Assembly: GCF_005870025.1 (NCBI RefSeq)
Contig: NZ_VATA01000042.1
Location: 1-64,000 of the forward strand
Direction: 5' to 3'
DNA: 64,000 bases
Source of the DNA: Poseidonocella sp. HB161398
GTDB taxonomy: Bacteria; Pseudomonadota; Alphaproteobacteria; Rhodobacterales; Rhodobacteraceae
Shown: piece after piece, positions 44,687 through 53,542 of the stretch
Layout of the letters: each line of letters begins with the position of its first letter
Numbering within the stretch: position 1 is the stretch's first letter
The notes under the pieces: generated by a model
What the model saw: the letters and a program-made list of their open reading frames with translations, nothing else
Told to the model about the DNA's origin: nothing
The model's database searches: none
Translations under genes and position numbers: made by a program

Positions 44687-46972
44687 ATGACCCGTATTCC
44701 GACGAAGGAAGAGGTCCTTGCCTGGATCTCCGACAACCCCGCACTCAGTTCCAAGCGCGACATCGCCAAGGCCTTCGGCCTGAAGGGCGCCGCGCGCGTG
44801 GAGCTGAAAGCGGTCCTCAAATCTCTCGAGGCCGAAGGCCATCTGGAGAAGCGCCGCAAGAGCTACCGCGACCCCGAACGCCTGCCGCCGGTCTCCATCC
44901 TGCTGGTGGAAGAGCCCGATATCGACGGCGATCTGTTCGGCCGCCCGCTGGAATGGCAGGGCGAGGGGCCCGAGCCGCGCGTGCTGATCCGGCCGCGCCT
45001 CAACGATCCGGCGCTGGGGCCGGGCGAGCGCATCCTGGCGCGCGTGACCAAGGTCGAGGGCGAGGACCACGCCTATACCGCGCGGCTGGTGCGCCGCATC
45101 GGCCACAATCCCCACCGCATCCTGGGGCTCTACCGCAAGACCGCCGAGGGCGGGCGGATCGTGCCGATCGACAAGAAGTCGGACCGCGAATGGCGGGTGC
45201 CGCCGGGCGCCAGCCACGGCGCGAAGGACGGCGAGCTGGTCGAGGCCGAGCAGTCCGGGCCGCGCGTCCGCATGGGCCTGCCCTCGGCGCGGATTATCAC
45301 CCGGCTGGGCGATCCCAGCCAGCCGAAGGCGGTGTCGCTGATCGCGATCCACCAGCACGGCATTCCCGACGATTTCCCCGATGCGGTGATCGCCGAGGCC
45401 GACAAGGCCAAGCCGGTCGGGCTCTCGGGGCGCGAGGATCTGCGCGACCTGCCGCTGGTGACGATCGACCCGGCCGATGCGCGCGACCATGACGACGCGG
45501 TCCATGCCGCCCCCGACGAGGATCCGGGCAATCCCGGCGGCCATGTCGTCTGGGTCGCCATCGCCGATGTCGCCGCCTATGTCCGCCCCGGCAGCGATCT
45601 GGACCGCGAGGCGCGCAAGCGCGGCAACTCCACCTATTTCCCCGACCGCGTCGTGCCGATGCTGCCCGACCGGCTTTCGGGGGACCTGTGCTCGCTGCAC
45701 GAGGGCGTCGCGCGCCCGGTGATCGCGCTGAGGATGGTCTTCGACGCCGAGGGCAGCAAGCGCGGGCACAGCTTCCACCGCGCGCTGATGCGCTCGGCCG
45801 CCTCGCTGACCTACGAGGAGGCGCAGGCCGTCGCCAATGGCGAACCCTCCTCGGAGCGCGCCGAGATGCTGGCCGAGACGGTGATCCGGCCGCTCTTCGA
45901 CGCCTATGCCGCCTGCGCGAAGGCGCGCGACCGGCGCCAGCCGCTGGAGCTGGACCTGCCCGAGCGGCGCATCCAGCTCTCGGAAGAGGGCAAGGTGACC
46001 TCGGTGGCCTTCCGCGACCGGCTGGACGCGCACCGGCTGATCGAGGAATTCATGGTCATGGCCAATGTCTGCGCGGCCGAGACCCTGACCGCCAAGCGGC
46101 AGCCGCTGCTCTTCCGCATCCACGAGGAACCCAGTCCCGACAAGCTGGAGGCGCTGCGCGAGACCGCGACTGCCTCGGGCCTCGTGCTGGCCAAGGGGCA
46201 GGTGCTGAAGACCGCGCATCTCAACCGGCTGCTGCAGCAGGCCGCCGGGACCGACCAGGCGGAGCTGATCAACCTCACGACGCTGCGCTCAATGACCCAG
46301 GCCTATTACAGCCCGGTCAATCTGGGCCATTTCGGCCTGGCGCTGCGGGCCTATGCGCATTTCACCTCGCCGATCCGCCGCTATGCCGACCTCGTCGTGC
46401 ACCGCGCGCTGATCGCGGCGCATGGCTGGGGGGCGGACGGGCTGACGCCGGAGGAAGAGGAGCTGCTGGAGAAGACCGCGCAGCATATCTCGGATACCGA
46501 ACGCCGCTCGATGGCAGCCGAGCGCGACACGACCGACCGCTATCTCGCGGCCTTCCTCAGCGAGCGGCTGGGCGCCGAGATGACCGGCCGGATCGCCGGG
46601 GTCGCCAAGTTCGGCCTCTTCGTGAAGCTCGACGAGTCGGGCGCCGACGGGCTGGTGCCGGTCCGCACGCTGGGCCACGAGTTCTTCCATCACGACCCGG
46701 CGACGCAGACGCTGATGGGCTCGGAGACCGGCCGGGTCTTCTCGACCGGCCAGCGCGCGCTGGTGAAGCTGCAGGAGACCGAGCCGGTCACCGGCGGCGT
46801 GCTGCTCGAGCTGCTCGAGGTCGAGGGCGAGGAGGTGACCCGCACCGGCGCCCGCCGCGCCCCGCCCTATGGCCGCAAGGCGCCGAAGGGCAAGGGACCG
46901 AAGCGCAAGCCGGGCTTCCGCGCGGCTCCGGGCGGCACGGGCCGCAAGGTGACGCGCAGCCGCCGGAAGTGA
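44687..46972 (+). CDS. rnr: Ribonuclease R
   Basis: 3'-5' exoribonuclease of the RNB family, 761 aa. The N-terminal ~60 residues form a winged-helix domain. Cold-shock domains follow, then the RNB catalytic centre with four acidic residues in TIDPADARDHDDAVHA. The S1 domain is at about residues 625-705 (GRIAGVAKFGLFVKL), and a basic Lys/Arg-rich tail follows. Its length and order match RNase R rather than RNase II. It degrades structured RNA and takes part in rRNA and tmRNA quality control. It stands alone, followed by 1.2 kb without genes. Confidence 0.96.
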   Translation: MTRIPTKEEVLAWISDNPALSSKRDIAKAFGLKGAARVELKAVLKSLEAEGHLEKRRKSYRDPERLPPVSILLVEEPDIDGDLFGRPLEWQGEGPEPRVLIRPRLNDPALGPGERILARVTKVEGEDHAYTARLVRRIGHNPHRILGLYRKTAEGGRIVPIDKKSDREWRVPPGASHGAKDGELVEAEQSGPRVRMGLPSARIITRLGDPSQPKAVSLIAIHQHGIPDDFPDAVIAEADKAKPVGLSGREDLRDLPLVTIDPADARDHDDAVHAAPDEDPGNPGGHVVWVAIADVAAYVRPGSDLDREARKRGNSTYFPDRVVPMLPDRLSGDLCSLHEGVARPVIALRMVFDAEGSKRGHSFHRALMRSAASLTYEEAQAVANGEPSSERAEMLAETVIRPLFDAYAACAKARDRRQPLELDLPERRIQLSEEGKVTSVAFRDRLDAHRLIEEFMVMANVCAAETLTAKRQPLLFRIHEEPSPDKLEALRETATASGLVLAKGQVLKTAHLNRLLQQAAGTDQAELINLTTLRSMTQAYYSPVNLGHFGLALRAYAHFTSPIRRYADLVVHRALIAAHGWGADGLTPEEEELLEKTAQHISDTERRSMAAERDTTDRYLAAFLSERLGAEMTGRIAGVAKFGLFVKLDESGADGLVPVRTLGHEFFHHDPATQTLMGSETGRVFSTGQRALVKLQETEPVTGGVLLELLEVEGEEVTRTGARRAPPYGRKAPKGKGPKRKPGFRAAPGGTGRKVTRSRRK

Positions 46973-48185
46973 CCCCGCCAGGGGGCAGGGCCGCCCGCCG
47001 GCCCGGCCCCTCGGGCGTCCTTCGGCAGGGAGGCCGGCCGGTGGGCCGGGGGCCTCTGCCGCGCAGGTTTCGTCTGTCCGGGCGCCTCCGGCAGGGGGCT
47101 GAAAAAGCGTGTCCCGCGACAGAGGCCGGGCGAATCCGGAGAGACTGTCCCGGAGGCGGCCACGCTTGCCCTCCTCTTGGAGCGGCTCCAGCTGCGTGCA
47201 GGACGGTTTCCACTAATTTGACGTCTCGGCATCCTGTCAGGGGCGGTCCCAGAGCTGTCGCCCGTGCAGTGGCCGCATGGGGCGTGCTCGGCGCGCGGCA
47301 GGCCTGCCGCGCGGGTCGGAGACAGGCGGCGTGCTTCGCCATCATGACCTGCCAGCGCGACCCGCCGGGCCATGGCCTGTCCCGCTTCGGGGGCGGACGT
47401 CGCGTGCCGCCATCTCGGGACGCGCTGGCGAGCGGCACTTGAGCCCGGCGCGCTGCGCGGGATGCATCCGGTCCGGTCCGGGACGTTGGACGCACATCGG
47501 GCGCGCGGGCTGGCCGCATTCGCCGGGCCTGGCGTTTCGCTGGCCAATGGCAGAGGCGGTGCGATCGGGGATTTCCCGGGTGTCGGCAGGAGATCCGTCC
47601 TCGCTCCGCCCGGACGGCTGGTCCGCCCGCAGGGGCGCACTCCATCCCGTCATGAGGCGCTGCGTTCGGCGCCGGGGAGGGCGGGAGCGACCCGGGCGGG
47701 GAGGGCGCATCGGGCGGCAAGGGTCCGGAGAATGCCCGGCCCGGCCGCGGCCAAATCGCCGCCGGACCGGACATCCTCCGGGTCTTCCGAAATGATTTCC
47801 GCCCCCCCCGGAGCGGGGGATGCACCGGTCTGGCCTCAAGCTGCCTCGGGAAGGGACAGGCGAGGGGACCATCCACGGCACGGGCGAAAAGGGATTGATG
47901 AAATAACTTCGTCATGAAAGCGGGAAAGCCGCCTTGCGCCAGCTCCGGACAGGGCGGGGCGGACCCGCCATCCCGGTGCTGCATGACGCTGATCGCACGC
48001 CCTCGGTTAAGGCAAGGTTTCGCCAGGCAAATAATTTTCCTCGCATTTTCCGGATCGTGGCGGCGGCCGGGGACTCTATCCGTGGCGGCCGAATTGCGGT
48101 AATCTGTCCCGAAAAGCCAAGACCAAGACCAAGACCAAGACCAAGAACATAACGAGAAGAGCAGTCTCAGAGCAGGAGTAAGGCC
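46973..48185. other. 1.2-kb stretch without a convincing gene
   Basis: Open frames are present on both strands, but their translations are Arg/Pro/Ala/Gly-rich and match no family I recognise. GC-rich palindromic segments just after rnr (about 46980-47060) may act in termination. A short stretch near 47250-47300 faintly resembles the start of an IS3-type OrfB, too weakly to annotate. GC content drops after about 47880, where the promoter and leader of the lytic transglycosylase gene are expected. Confidence 0.5.
48117..48146 (+). repeat. Hexanucleotide repeat (CCAAGA)5
   Basis: Five perfect tandem copies of CCAAGA, 40 bp upstream of the lytic transglycosylase ATG and about 25 bp before its AGGAG ribosome-binding site. 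Such short tandem arrays are prone to copy-number change by slippage. Placed in a 5' leader they could alter spacing or mRNA structure. Confidence 0.9.
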
Positions 48186-49475
48186 ATGGCAGCCAGGATA
48201 ATGGCTCTCGCCTATGCAGGTATATTCTCGATTCTCCCGGTTCTCGCGCCCGCCCATGCCGCCGAAGGGCCCGCGGTCACGCGCGCGATGAGCCCCTCGC
48301 CGCGCCCTCTGGCGCGCCCGGGCGATGTCGCGCTGCCGGTCGTGCCGGCCGTCGCCAATAGCGGCTTCGCCCGCTGGCTCAGCGGCTTCCGCAGCCGCGC
48401 CCTGGCGCAGGGCATCTCGGCGCGGACCTTCGACCGGGCCTTCGCCGGGGTCGAATACGATGCCGACGTGATCTCGCGCGACCGCAACCAGGCGGAATTC
48501 TCCCGCAACCTGTGGGACTATCTCGACAGCGCCGTCTCCGAGACCCGCATCCGCAACGGCCGCGCGGCGCTGGATTCGCAGGCGCTGGTGCTTGACCGGA
48601 TCGAGGCGAAATACGGTGTCGACAAGGAGGTCGTGGTGGCGATCTGGGGGCTGGAAAGCGCCTATGGCAGCTATCGCGGCTCGACCCAGATCGTCCCGGC
48701 CCTGGCGACGCTGGCCTATGACGGGCGCCGCGGCGCCTTCTTCGAGGAGCAGCTCGTCGCCGCGCTGCGCATCCTGCAGGCCGGGGATACCGATCCGCGC
48801 CACATGACCGGCAGCTGGGCCGGCGCGATGGGCCATACCCAGTTCATGCCGACCTCCTTCCTGGAATACGCGGTGGATTTCACCGGCGACGGGCGGCGGG
48901 ACATCTGGTCGGACGATCCCTCGGACGCGCTGGCCTCGACCGCGGCCTACCTGGCGCGGTTCGGCTGGGTAAAGGGACGTCCCTGGGGCGTCGAGGTGCA
49001 GCTGCCGAAGGGCTTCGACTATGCCCATGCCGGGCATGACACCAAGCGCCCGGTCGCCGACTGGACGGCGGCCGGCGTGCGCGGCATGGACGGCCGCCCG
49101 GTGGCCGATAACGGCAAGGCGGCGATCCTCTTGCCCGCGGGCGCGCGCGGCCCGGCCTTCATGATCTTCCAGAACTTCAACGTGATCGAGCGCTACAACG
49201 CCGCCGATTCCTACGTGCTGGCGGTCGGCCACCTGTCGGACCGGCTGAAGGGCGGCGGGCCGTTCCAGCGCGACTGGCCGCGCGGCGACCGGGCGCTCCT
49301 CTCGGCGGAGAAGAAGGAGCTGCAGACCCGGCTGACCGCGGCGGGATACTCCACCCAGGGCGTCGACGGGCGCATCGGGCCGAACACGATCGACGCGATC
49401 CGGGCCTACCAGGTGGCGCGCGGGCTGACGCCGGACGGCTATCCCAGCGCGGACCTGCTGGAGCATCTGCGCTGA
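48186..49475 (+). CDS. Lytic murein transglycosylase, MltB-type with PG-binding domain
   Basis: 429-aa periplasmic enzyme that cleaves glycan strands of peptidoglycan to 1,6-anhydro products. A Sec signal peptide occupies the first ~26 residues (ending PAHAAE). The SLT_2/MltB domain follows, with the catalytic Glu in IWGLESAYGSYRG and the conserved GSWAGAMGHTQFMPTSF. The last ~60 residues are a PG_binding_1 domain (LQTRLTAAGYSTQGVDGRIG). AGGAGTAAGGCC precedes the ATG at 48186. A paralog with the same domains is encoded at 52155 on the other strand. Confidence 0.94.
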   Translation: MAARIMALAYAGIFSILPVLAPAHAAEGPAVTRAMSPSPRPLARPGDVALPVVPAVANSGFARWLSGFRSRALAQGISARTFDRAFAGVEYDADVISRDRNQAEFSRNLWDYLDSAVSETRIRNGRAALDSQALVLDRIEAKYGVDKEVVVAIWGLESAYGSYRGSTQIVPALATLAYDGRRGAFFEEQLVAALRILQAGDTDPRHMTGSWAGAMGHTQFMPTSFLEYAVDFTGDGRRDIWSDDPSDALASTAAYLARFGWVKGRPWGVEVQLPKGFDYAHAGHDTKRPVADWTAAGVRGMDGRPVADNGKAAILLPAGARGPAFMIFQNFNVIERYNAADSYVLAVGHLSDRLKGGGPFQRDWPRGDRALLSAEKKELQTRLTAAGYSTQGVDGRIGPNTIDAIRAYQVARGLTPDGYPSADLLEHLR

Positions 49476-49639
49476 CGCAGGGGCGGGGCGGGAGGGGCGC
49501 GCCTTTGCACTTGACCTTCCCCGAGACTCCCCATAAGACACCGCAACTCAGGCGGCGCGGTCTCATCCCGCGCTCCTTTCCGTTATAAACCTACGCCATG
49601 CTGCTTGTCGTATGGCTGACACCAGACGAGGATACCCCC

Positions 49640-49930
49640 ATGTCGCGCCGTTGCGAACTGACCGGTAAGGGCCCGATGGTTGGCAACAATGTCAGCCACG
49701 CCAACAACAAGACCAAGCGTCGCTTTCTGCCGAACCTGAATGACGTCACCCTGATCTCCGACACGCTCGGCCGCTCGTTCAAGCTGCGGATCTCCGCATC
49801 TGCGCTGCGCTCGGTCGACCACCGCGGCGGTCTGGACGCGTTCCTGGCGAAAGCCAAGGACGAAGAGCTGTCCGTGAACGCTCTGAAGATCAAGAAGGAC
49901 ATCGCCAAGGCGCAGGCCGCCACGGCCTGA
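49640..49930 (+). CDS. rpmB: 50S ribosomal protein L28
   Basis: 96-aa L28. The start [20 protein letters not shown] and the TKRRFLPNL block are diagnostic. The ATG at 49640 follows GAGGA at 49628-49632. A TATAAA box at 49584-49589 lies 51 bp upstream, and an in-frame ATG at 49598 is placed 8 nt after it, so a leaderless, 14-residue-longer product is conceivable but not the family norm. The gene ends at a textbook terminator. Confidence 0.97.
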   Translation: MSRRCELTGKGPMVGNNVSHANNKTKRRFLPNLNDVTLISDTLGRSFKLRISASALRSVDHRGGLDAFLAKAKDEELSVNALKIKKDIAKAQAATA

Positions 49931-49974
49931 TCCGGCGACAGGCCCGCATCAGCGGGCCGCCAGTCATCACGAAG

Positions 49975-50003
49975 CGCGCGACGGGGCCCTGTCGCGCGTT
50001 TTT
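49975..50003 (+). terminator. Rho-independent terminator of rpmB
   Basis: CGCGCGAC pairs with GTCGCGCG over an 8-nt loop, followed directly by TTTTTCGTTTTC. This is the best-formed intrinsic terminator in the window. Confidence 0.92.
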
Positions 50004-50064
50004 CGTTTTCGGGCAGGCTTTTTCCGGGGGCTTGCCGGACGGGCGGTCCCGTCCGGCGGCAGGC

Positions 50065-51171
50065 TCAGGCCGGGACCGGCGCGGCGCAGATGGCGTCGAG
50101 CACCGGCGCGGCGAAGCCCGGCTCCACCTCGCGCACCCAGGAGAGGAAGGCGCTGATGCGCCGCTCGGTCTTCTGCGGATGGTTCTGGGCGATATCGGCG
50201 ATGCGGTGGTCGAGGAAGGGATTGGCGAAGCGCTCCAGCGTGGTCGCCAGATAGGCCTCTGCCTCCGTCTCCATGCCGCGCAGGGCGAAGCCCGGCAGCA
50301 CCTCTTCGGCCATCACCGCCTTCAGCCGCGCGCCGACCGGCCCCGCCAGCAGGTCGCGCACGATGGCATCCGGATCGGCCCCGGCCTCCTGCCAGAAGGC
50401 GACCATGGCGGTATGGCCGAGATTGAGGATGTGCAGTTTCAGCCGCTCGATCGTCTCGAGCTTTTCCACCACCTGCACCGAAGGGTGGTCGACCGGCGCG
50501 GCCAGTCCCGGCTGCGCCTCGATCGCCCAGAGCGCATAGGGTTCGGCCACCGCGCCCACCGGGTCGAGCGGCGCCGAGACGATGCGGTCGACCAGGCTGT
50601 TCACCCAGAGGCAGCCGCCGAGCCAGCCGGTCAGCGCGGGATCCGCGCCCTGCTGGGCCGCGATCTCCAGCACGCGGGCCTTCAGTACGTGGCCGTTGTC
50701 GGGGATCAGCTCCATCGGGAAGATGGCCAGCGGCGGCCGCCCGGCCGCCTGGCGGGCCTTCAGCAGATGGAAGAGCTTCGCGGGATAGCTCATCGCCTGT
50801 TCCGGGGCGGGGGCGGTGTCGGCGGGCTTCGGATCGTAGCCCGAGTCGCCGGTATTCGACAGGATCGCCTCTGCCTCGCCGGTGACGATGCGCGACAGCT
50901 CCTCCCAGTCGCTGGCGGTCGAGAGCGTGCGCTTGACCGAGGTGACGCGGCGCTCCTCGTCGACGACCTGGCCGTCCTGCATGCCGCGGATCAGCACCGG
51001 ATAGCCCGCCGGGTCGGCCAGCGCGCCCAGCCGCCCGGCGCGGGACGGGTCGCCCGAGCTCTGCACCACGGTGATCGCGCCCGCCGGGCGGCCTTCGGAG
51101 AAGAACAGGTCGGCATGCGCCTGCAGGAAGCGCGACGTTCCGAACTGGACGATGGGGGTGGTGACGGGCAT
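50065..51171 (-). CDS. Mannitol dehydrogenase family protein, tagaturonate-reductase-like
   Basis: 368-aa NAD-dependent polyol/hexuronate dehydrogenase. QFGTSRFLQAHADLFF is the N-terminal Rossmann opening of the UxaB branch, and MELIPDNGHVLKARVL and LHILNLGHTAMVAF (catalytic Lys/His region) are conserved blocks. The ATG at 51171 follows GAGGACCCTC; the in-frame ATG 90 nt upstream lies in the regulator's promoter and was rejected. At 368 aa it is shorter than E. coli UxaB (~480). Its divergent FCD-type GntR neighbour fits control of sugar-acid catabolism. No other uxa/uxu genes are in the window. Confidence 0.83.
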   Translation of the reverse strand: MPVTTPIVQFGTSRFLQAHADLFFSEGRPAGAITVVQSSGDPSRAGRLGALADPAGYPVLIRGMQDGQVVDEERRVTSVKRTLSTASDWEELSRIVTGEAEAILSNTGDSGYDPKPADTAPAPEQAMSYPAKLFHLLKARQAAGRPPLAIFPMELIPDNGHVLKARVLEIAAQQGADPALTGWLGGCLWVNSLVDRIVSAPLDPVGAVAEPYALWAIEAQPGLAAPVDHPSVQVVEKLETIERLKLHILNLGHTAMVAFWQEAGADPDAIVRDLLAGPVGARLKAVMAEEVLPGFALRGMETEAEAYLATTLERFANPFLDHRIADIAQNHPQKTERRISAFLSWVREVEPGFAAPVLDAICAAPVPA

Positions 51172-51260
51172 GAGGGTCCTCGCAATCTGGCAGTATGTTC
51201 GTCTTTTATTTATAAAGTACCAAACCGGGAAGCGCCTGTCTCGGGGAAAGGAGCGCGGCA
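51172..51260. promoter_or_regulatory. Divergent control region between the reductase and GntR genes
   Basis: The 89-bp spacer holds a strikingly AT-rich block (51203-51217) in GC-rich DNA, with CTTT and AAAG as inverted ends around TATTTAT. It should contain both promoters and the operator of the GntR-type regulator. Exact sites cannot be fixed by eye. Confidence 0.45.
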
Positions 51261-52145
51261 ATGTCGCGGGGCAAGCAGACCTTCCGCACCGGGGTGAACC
51301 GGATGCTCGACCTCCTGGCGGGGCTGGCGCCGGGCACGGCGCTCGGCTCCGAGCAGGAGCTTTCGGCCGGGCTCGGGCTCAGCCGGACGACGGTGCGGGG
51401 CATTCTGGCGCATCTGGCGGAGGCGGGGGTGATTGCCTGGGACGGGCGCGACAAGCGGCTCCTGCGGGCGCCGCTGGACGCGGACCGGCTGGAGGAGGCG
51501 CCGGATCCGGGGGCGGCCTTCGGCGCGCGCTTCCTCGGCTGGATCCTCGAGGGCGACGTGCCGCCCGGCACCGCGATCAACGAGAGCGAGCTGGCGAGGC
51601 GCTTTGGCGTGCCGGTGGCGACGGTGCGCGACTACCTGATCCGCTTCGAGCCGATGGGGCTGATCGCCAAGGAGCCGAACCGGCACTGGCGGCTGAAGGG
51701 CTTTACCCGCGCCTTCGCCGCCGAGATGTTCGACATGCGCGAGCTGATCGAGATGACGGCGATGCGGGCACTGGCCGCCGAAGCGCAGGGGCCCGCGCGG
51801 CAGCGGATCGCGGCGCTGGCCGAGGCGCATCGCGCGATGCTGGCGGGTCCGGAGGCGGGGCTGGCGGGGTTTCCGGCGCTCGATGCCGCCTTCCATGCGC
51901 TGGTCTGCGAGGCGGCGGGGAACCGGTTCTTCGACGAGTTCATGCAGCGGATCTCGATCATCGTCCACTACCACTACCAGTGGCGCAAGCATGACGAATT
52001 CGCCCGCAACCGCGGCGCGGCGGCCGAGCACCTGGCAGTGCTCGACGCCATCCTTGCAGGGCGGGGCGAGGAGGCGGTCCGGCTCTTCGCCGCCCATCTC
52101 GCCACCGCGCGGGAGAACCTGCTGCGCTCGGTCGCCTGGGACTGA
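51261..52145 (+). CDS. GntR/FCD regulator with two N-terminal winged helices
   Basis: 294-aa regulator. The first winged-helix segment is EQELSAGLGLSRTTVRGILA (about residues 31-50). A second one, ESELARRFGVPVATVRDYLI (about 113-132), leads to an FCD ligand-binding domain with AEMFDMRELIEMTAMRAL and metal-ligand-type His/Asp residues (FHALVCEAAGN, HYHYQWRKH). Ordinary FCD regulators have a single DNA-binding domain and ~230 aa, so this looks like an internal duplication or fusion. It is divergent from the tagaturonate-reductase-like gene it probably controls. Confidence 0.85.
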   Translation: MSRGKQTFRTGVNRMLDLLAGLAPGTALGSEQELSAGLGLSRTTVRGILAHLAEAGVIAWDGRDKRLLRAPLDADRLEEAPDPGAAFGARFLGWILEGDVPPGTAINESELARRFGVPVATVRDYLIRFEPMGLIAKEPNRHWRLKGFTRAFAAEMFDMRELIEMTAMRALAAEAQGPARQRIAALAEAHRAMLAGPEAGLAGFPALDAAFHALVCEAAGNRFFDEFMQRISIIVHYHYQWRKHDEFARNRGAAAEHLAVLDAILAGRGEEAVRLFAAHLATARENLLRSVAWD

Positions 52146-52154
52146 GCGGCCGGG

Positions 52155-53297
52155 TCAGCCCAGCATCGCCAGCAGCGACTGCGACGGCTCGCCGGTGACC
52201 GGCAGGCCGCGGCTGCGCTGGAAGGCCGAGATCGCCTCCTGGCTCTTCGGGCCGAGCACGCCGTCGACCCCGCCGGTGTCGTAGCCCGCCCGGGTCAGCC
52301 GCGCCTGCAGCGCGATCCGGTCATCCTTGGTCAGCCCGTAGCGGTCGGGCGGGAAGGGCGTGCGCAGCGGCCCTCCGCCGGCGATCCGGTCGGCGAGATG
52401 CCCGACGCCGATCGCGTAGGAATCCGAGTTGTTGTAGCGCTTGATGACGCTGAAGTTCTTCGTCACGGCAAAGCGGGGCCCGCCCGGCTGCGGCTGGATC
52501 AGGCTGCCCGCGGGCGTGCCGCCGAGATATTCCTCGCCCCAGGGCAGGCCGCGCACCCAGCCATGGCGCGACAGGTAGGCGGCCGTCGAGGCCAGCGCGT
52601 CCGAAGGGTCCTCCGACCAGATGTCGCGCCGCCCGTCGCCGGTGAAATCGACCGCATAGGCGAGGAAGGAGGTCGGCATGAACTGGGTGTGGCCCATCGC
52701 GCCGGCCCAGCTGCCGGTCATCCGCTCCGGCGGGACGTCCCCGGCCTGCAGGATCTTCAGCGCGGCGATTAGCTGGCTCTCGAAGAAGGCGCCGCGGCGG
52801 CCGTGATAGGCGAGGGTGGAGGTGGCCGAGATCACCGGGATATTGCCGCGCCGCTCGCCGTAGAAGCTCTCCAGCCCCCAGATCGCGCAGATGATATGCG
52901 GATCGACCCCGTAGCGCGATTCCAGCGCCGAGAAGGTGGAGCGGTGGCGCGCGAAGGCCGCGCGGCCCTTCGAGACGCGCTCGTCCGAGGCGGCGATCGC
53001 CAGGTAGTCCTCCAGCGTGCGGGTGAATTCGGTCTGGTTGCTGTCGCGCTTGATGACGCCGGGCAGGTAGCCCGCCCCCTGGAAGGCGCGGCGCAGCGTG
53101 GCCTCGGAGATGCCCTTCGCCTGGGCGCGGCCGCGGAAGCCCGACACCCAGGCGTCATAGCCCGCGTTGCGCGTCGGCATCATCTCCGGATCGAGTGCCG
53201 CCGAGGCGCCGGGCCCCCGCGTCACCGCCTGGCTGCTGCAGCCCGCGAGCCCGAGCGCGATGGCGCCCAGCCCGAAATCTCTCCTCGTGAATAGCAT
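52155..53297 (-). CDS. Lytic murein transglycosylase, MltB-type, predicted Tat lipoprotein
   Basis: 380-aa paralog of the enzyme at 48186. The catalytic Glu is in IWGLESFYGERRG, with GSWAGAMGHTQFMPTSF and a C-terminal PG-binding domain (LQARLTRAGYDTGGVDGVLG). The N-terminus MLFTRRDFGLGAIALGLAGC combines a twin-arginine-like RRDFG with a lipobox ending in Cys-20, suggesting Tat export and lipidation. Its partner at 48186 instead has a plain Sec signal. The ATG at 53297 follows AGGAAGA. The long frame upstream is a shadow. It converges on the GntR gene with a 9-bp gap. Confidence 0.92.
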   Translation of the reverse strand: MLFTRRDFGLGAIALGLAGCSSQAVTRGPGASAALDPEMMPTRNAGYDAWVSGFRGRAQAKGISEATLRRAFQGAGYLPGVIKRDSNQTEFTRTLEDYLAIAASDERVSKGRAAFARHRSTFSALESRYGVDPHIICAIWGLESFYGERRGNIPVISATSTLAYHGRRGAFFESQLIAALKILQAGDVPPERMTGSWAGAMGHTQFMPTSFLAYAVDFTGDGRRDIWSEDPSDALASTAAYLSRHGWVRGLPWGEEYLGGTPAGSLIQPQPGGPRFAVTKNFSVIKRYNNSDSYAIGVGHLADRIAGGGPLRTPFPPDRYGLTKDDRIALQARLTRAGYDTGGVDGVLGPKSQEAISAFQRSRGLPVTGEPSQSLLAMLG

Positions 53298-53542
53298 TCT
53301 TCCTGCCTGTTCTGCCTGATTTGCGGTTTGCCTGTGCCTATCAGAGTAAGGCTTCGGCGGCGGCAGGCAATGCGCGCCGCCGCCGGGATCCCGGAAATTC
53401 GGCGATTTCCGCCCATGGGGTGCGACGGCATCGCCGGGGCAGCGAAATTCGCCTCTGCGGCGGCGGGCGAAGCTGTTAACGATAGGGTGAATCCGGCCGG
53501 TGCGCAGAGGCGCCGGTCCCATTCGAGACCATGGAGAACCGA

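Noticed and set aside
47200-47460. Possible IS3-type OrfB remnant (AVAAWGVLGARQACRA)
   Set aside because: Only one short block resembles the family and no later DDE motifs follow in any frame, so it may be chance in GC-rich sequence.
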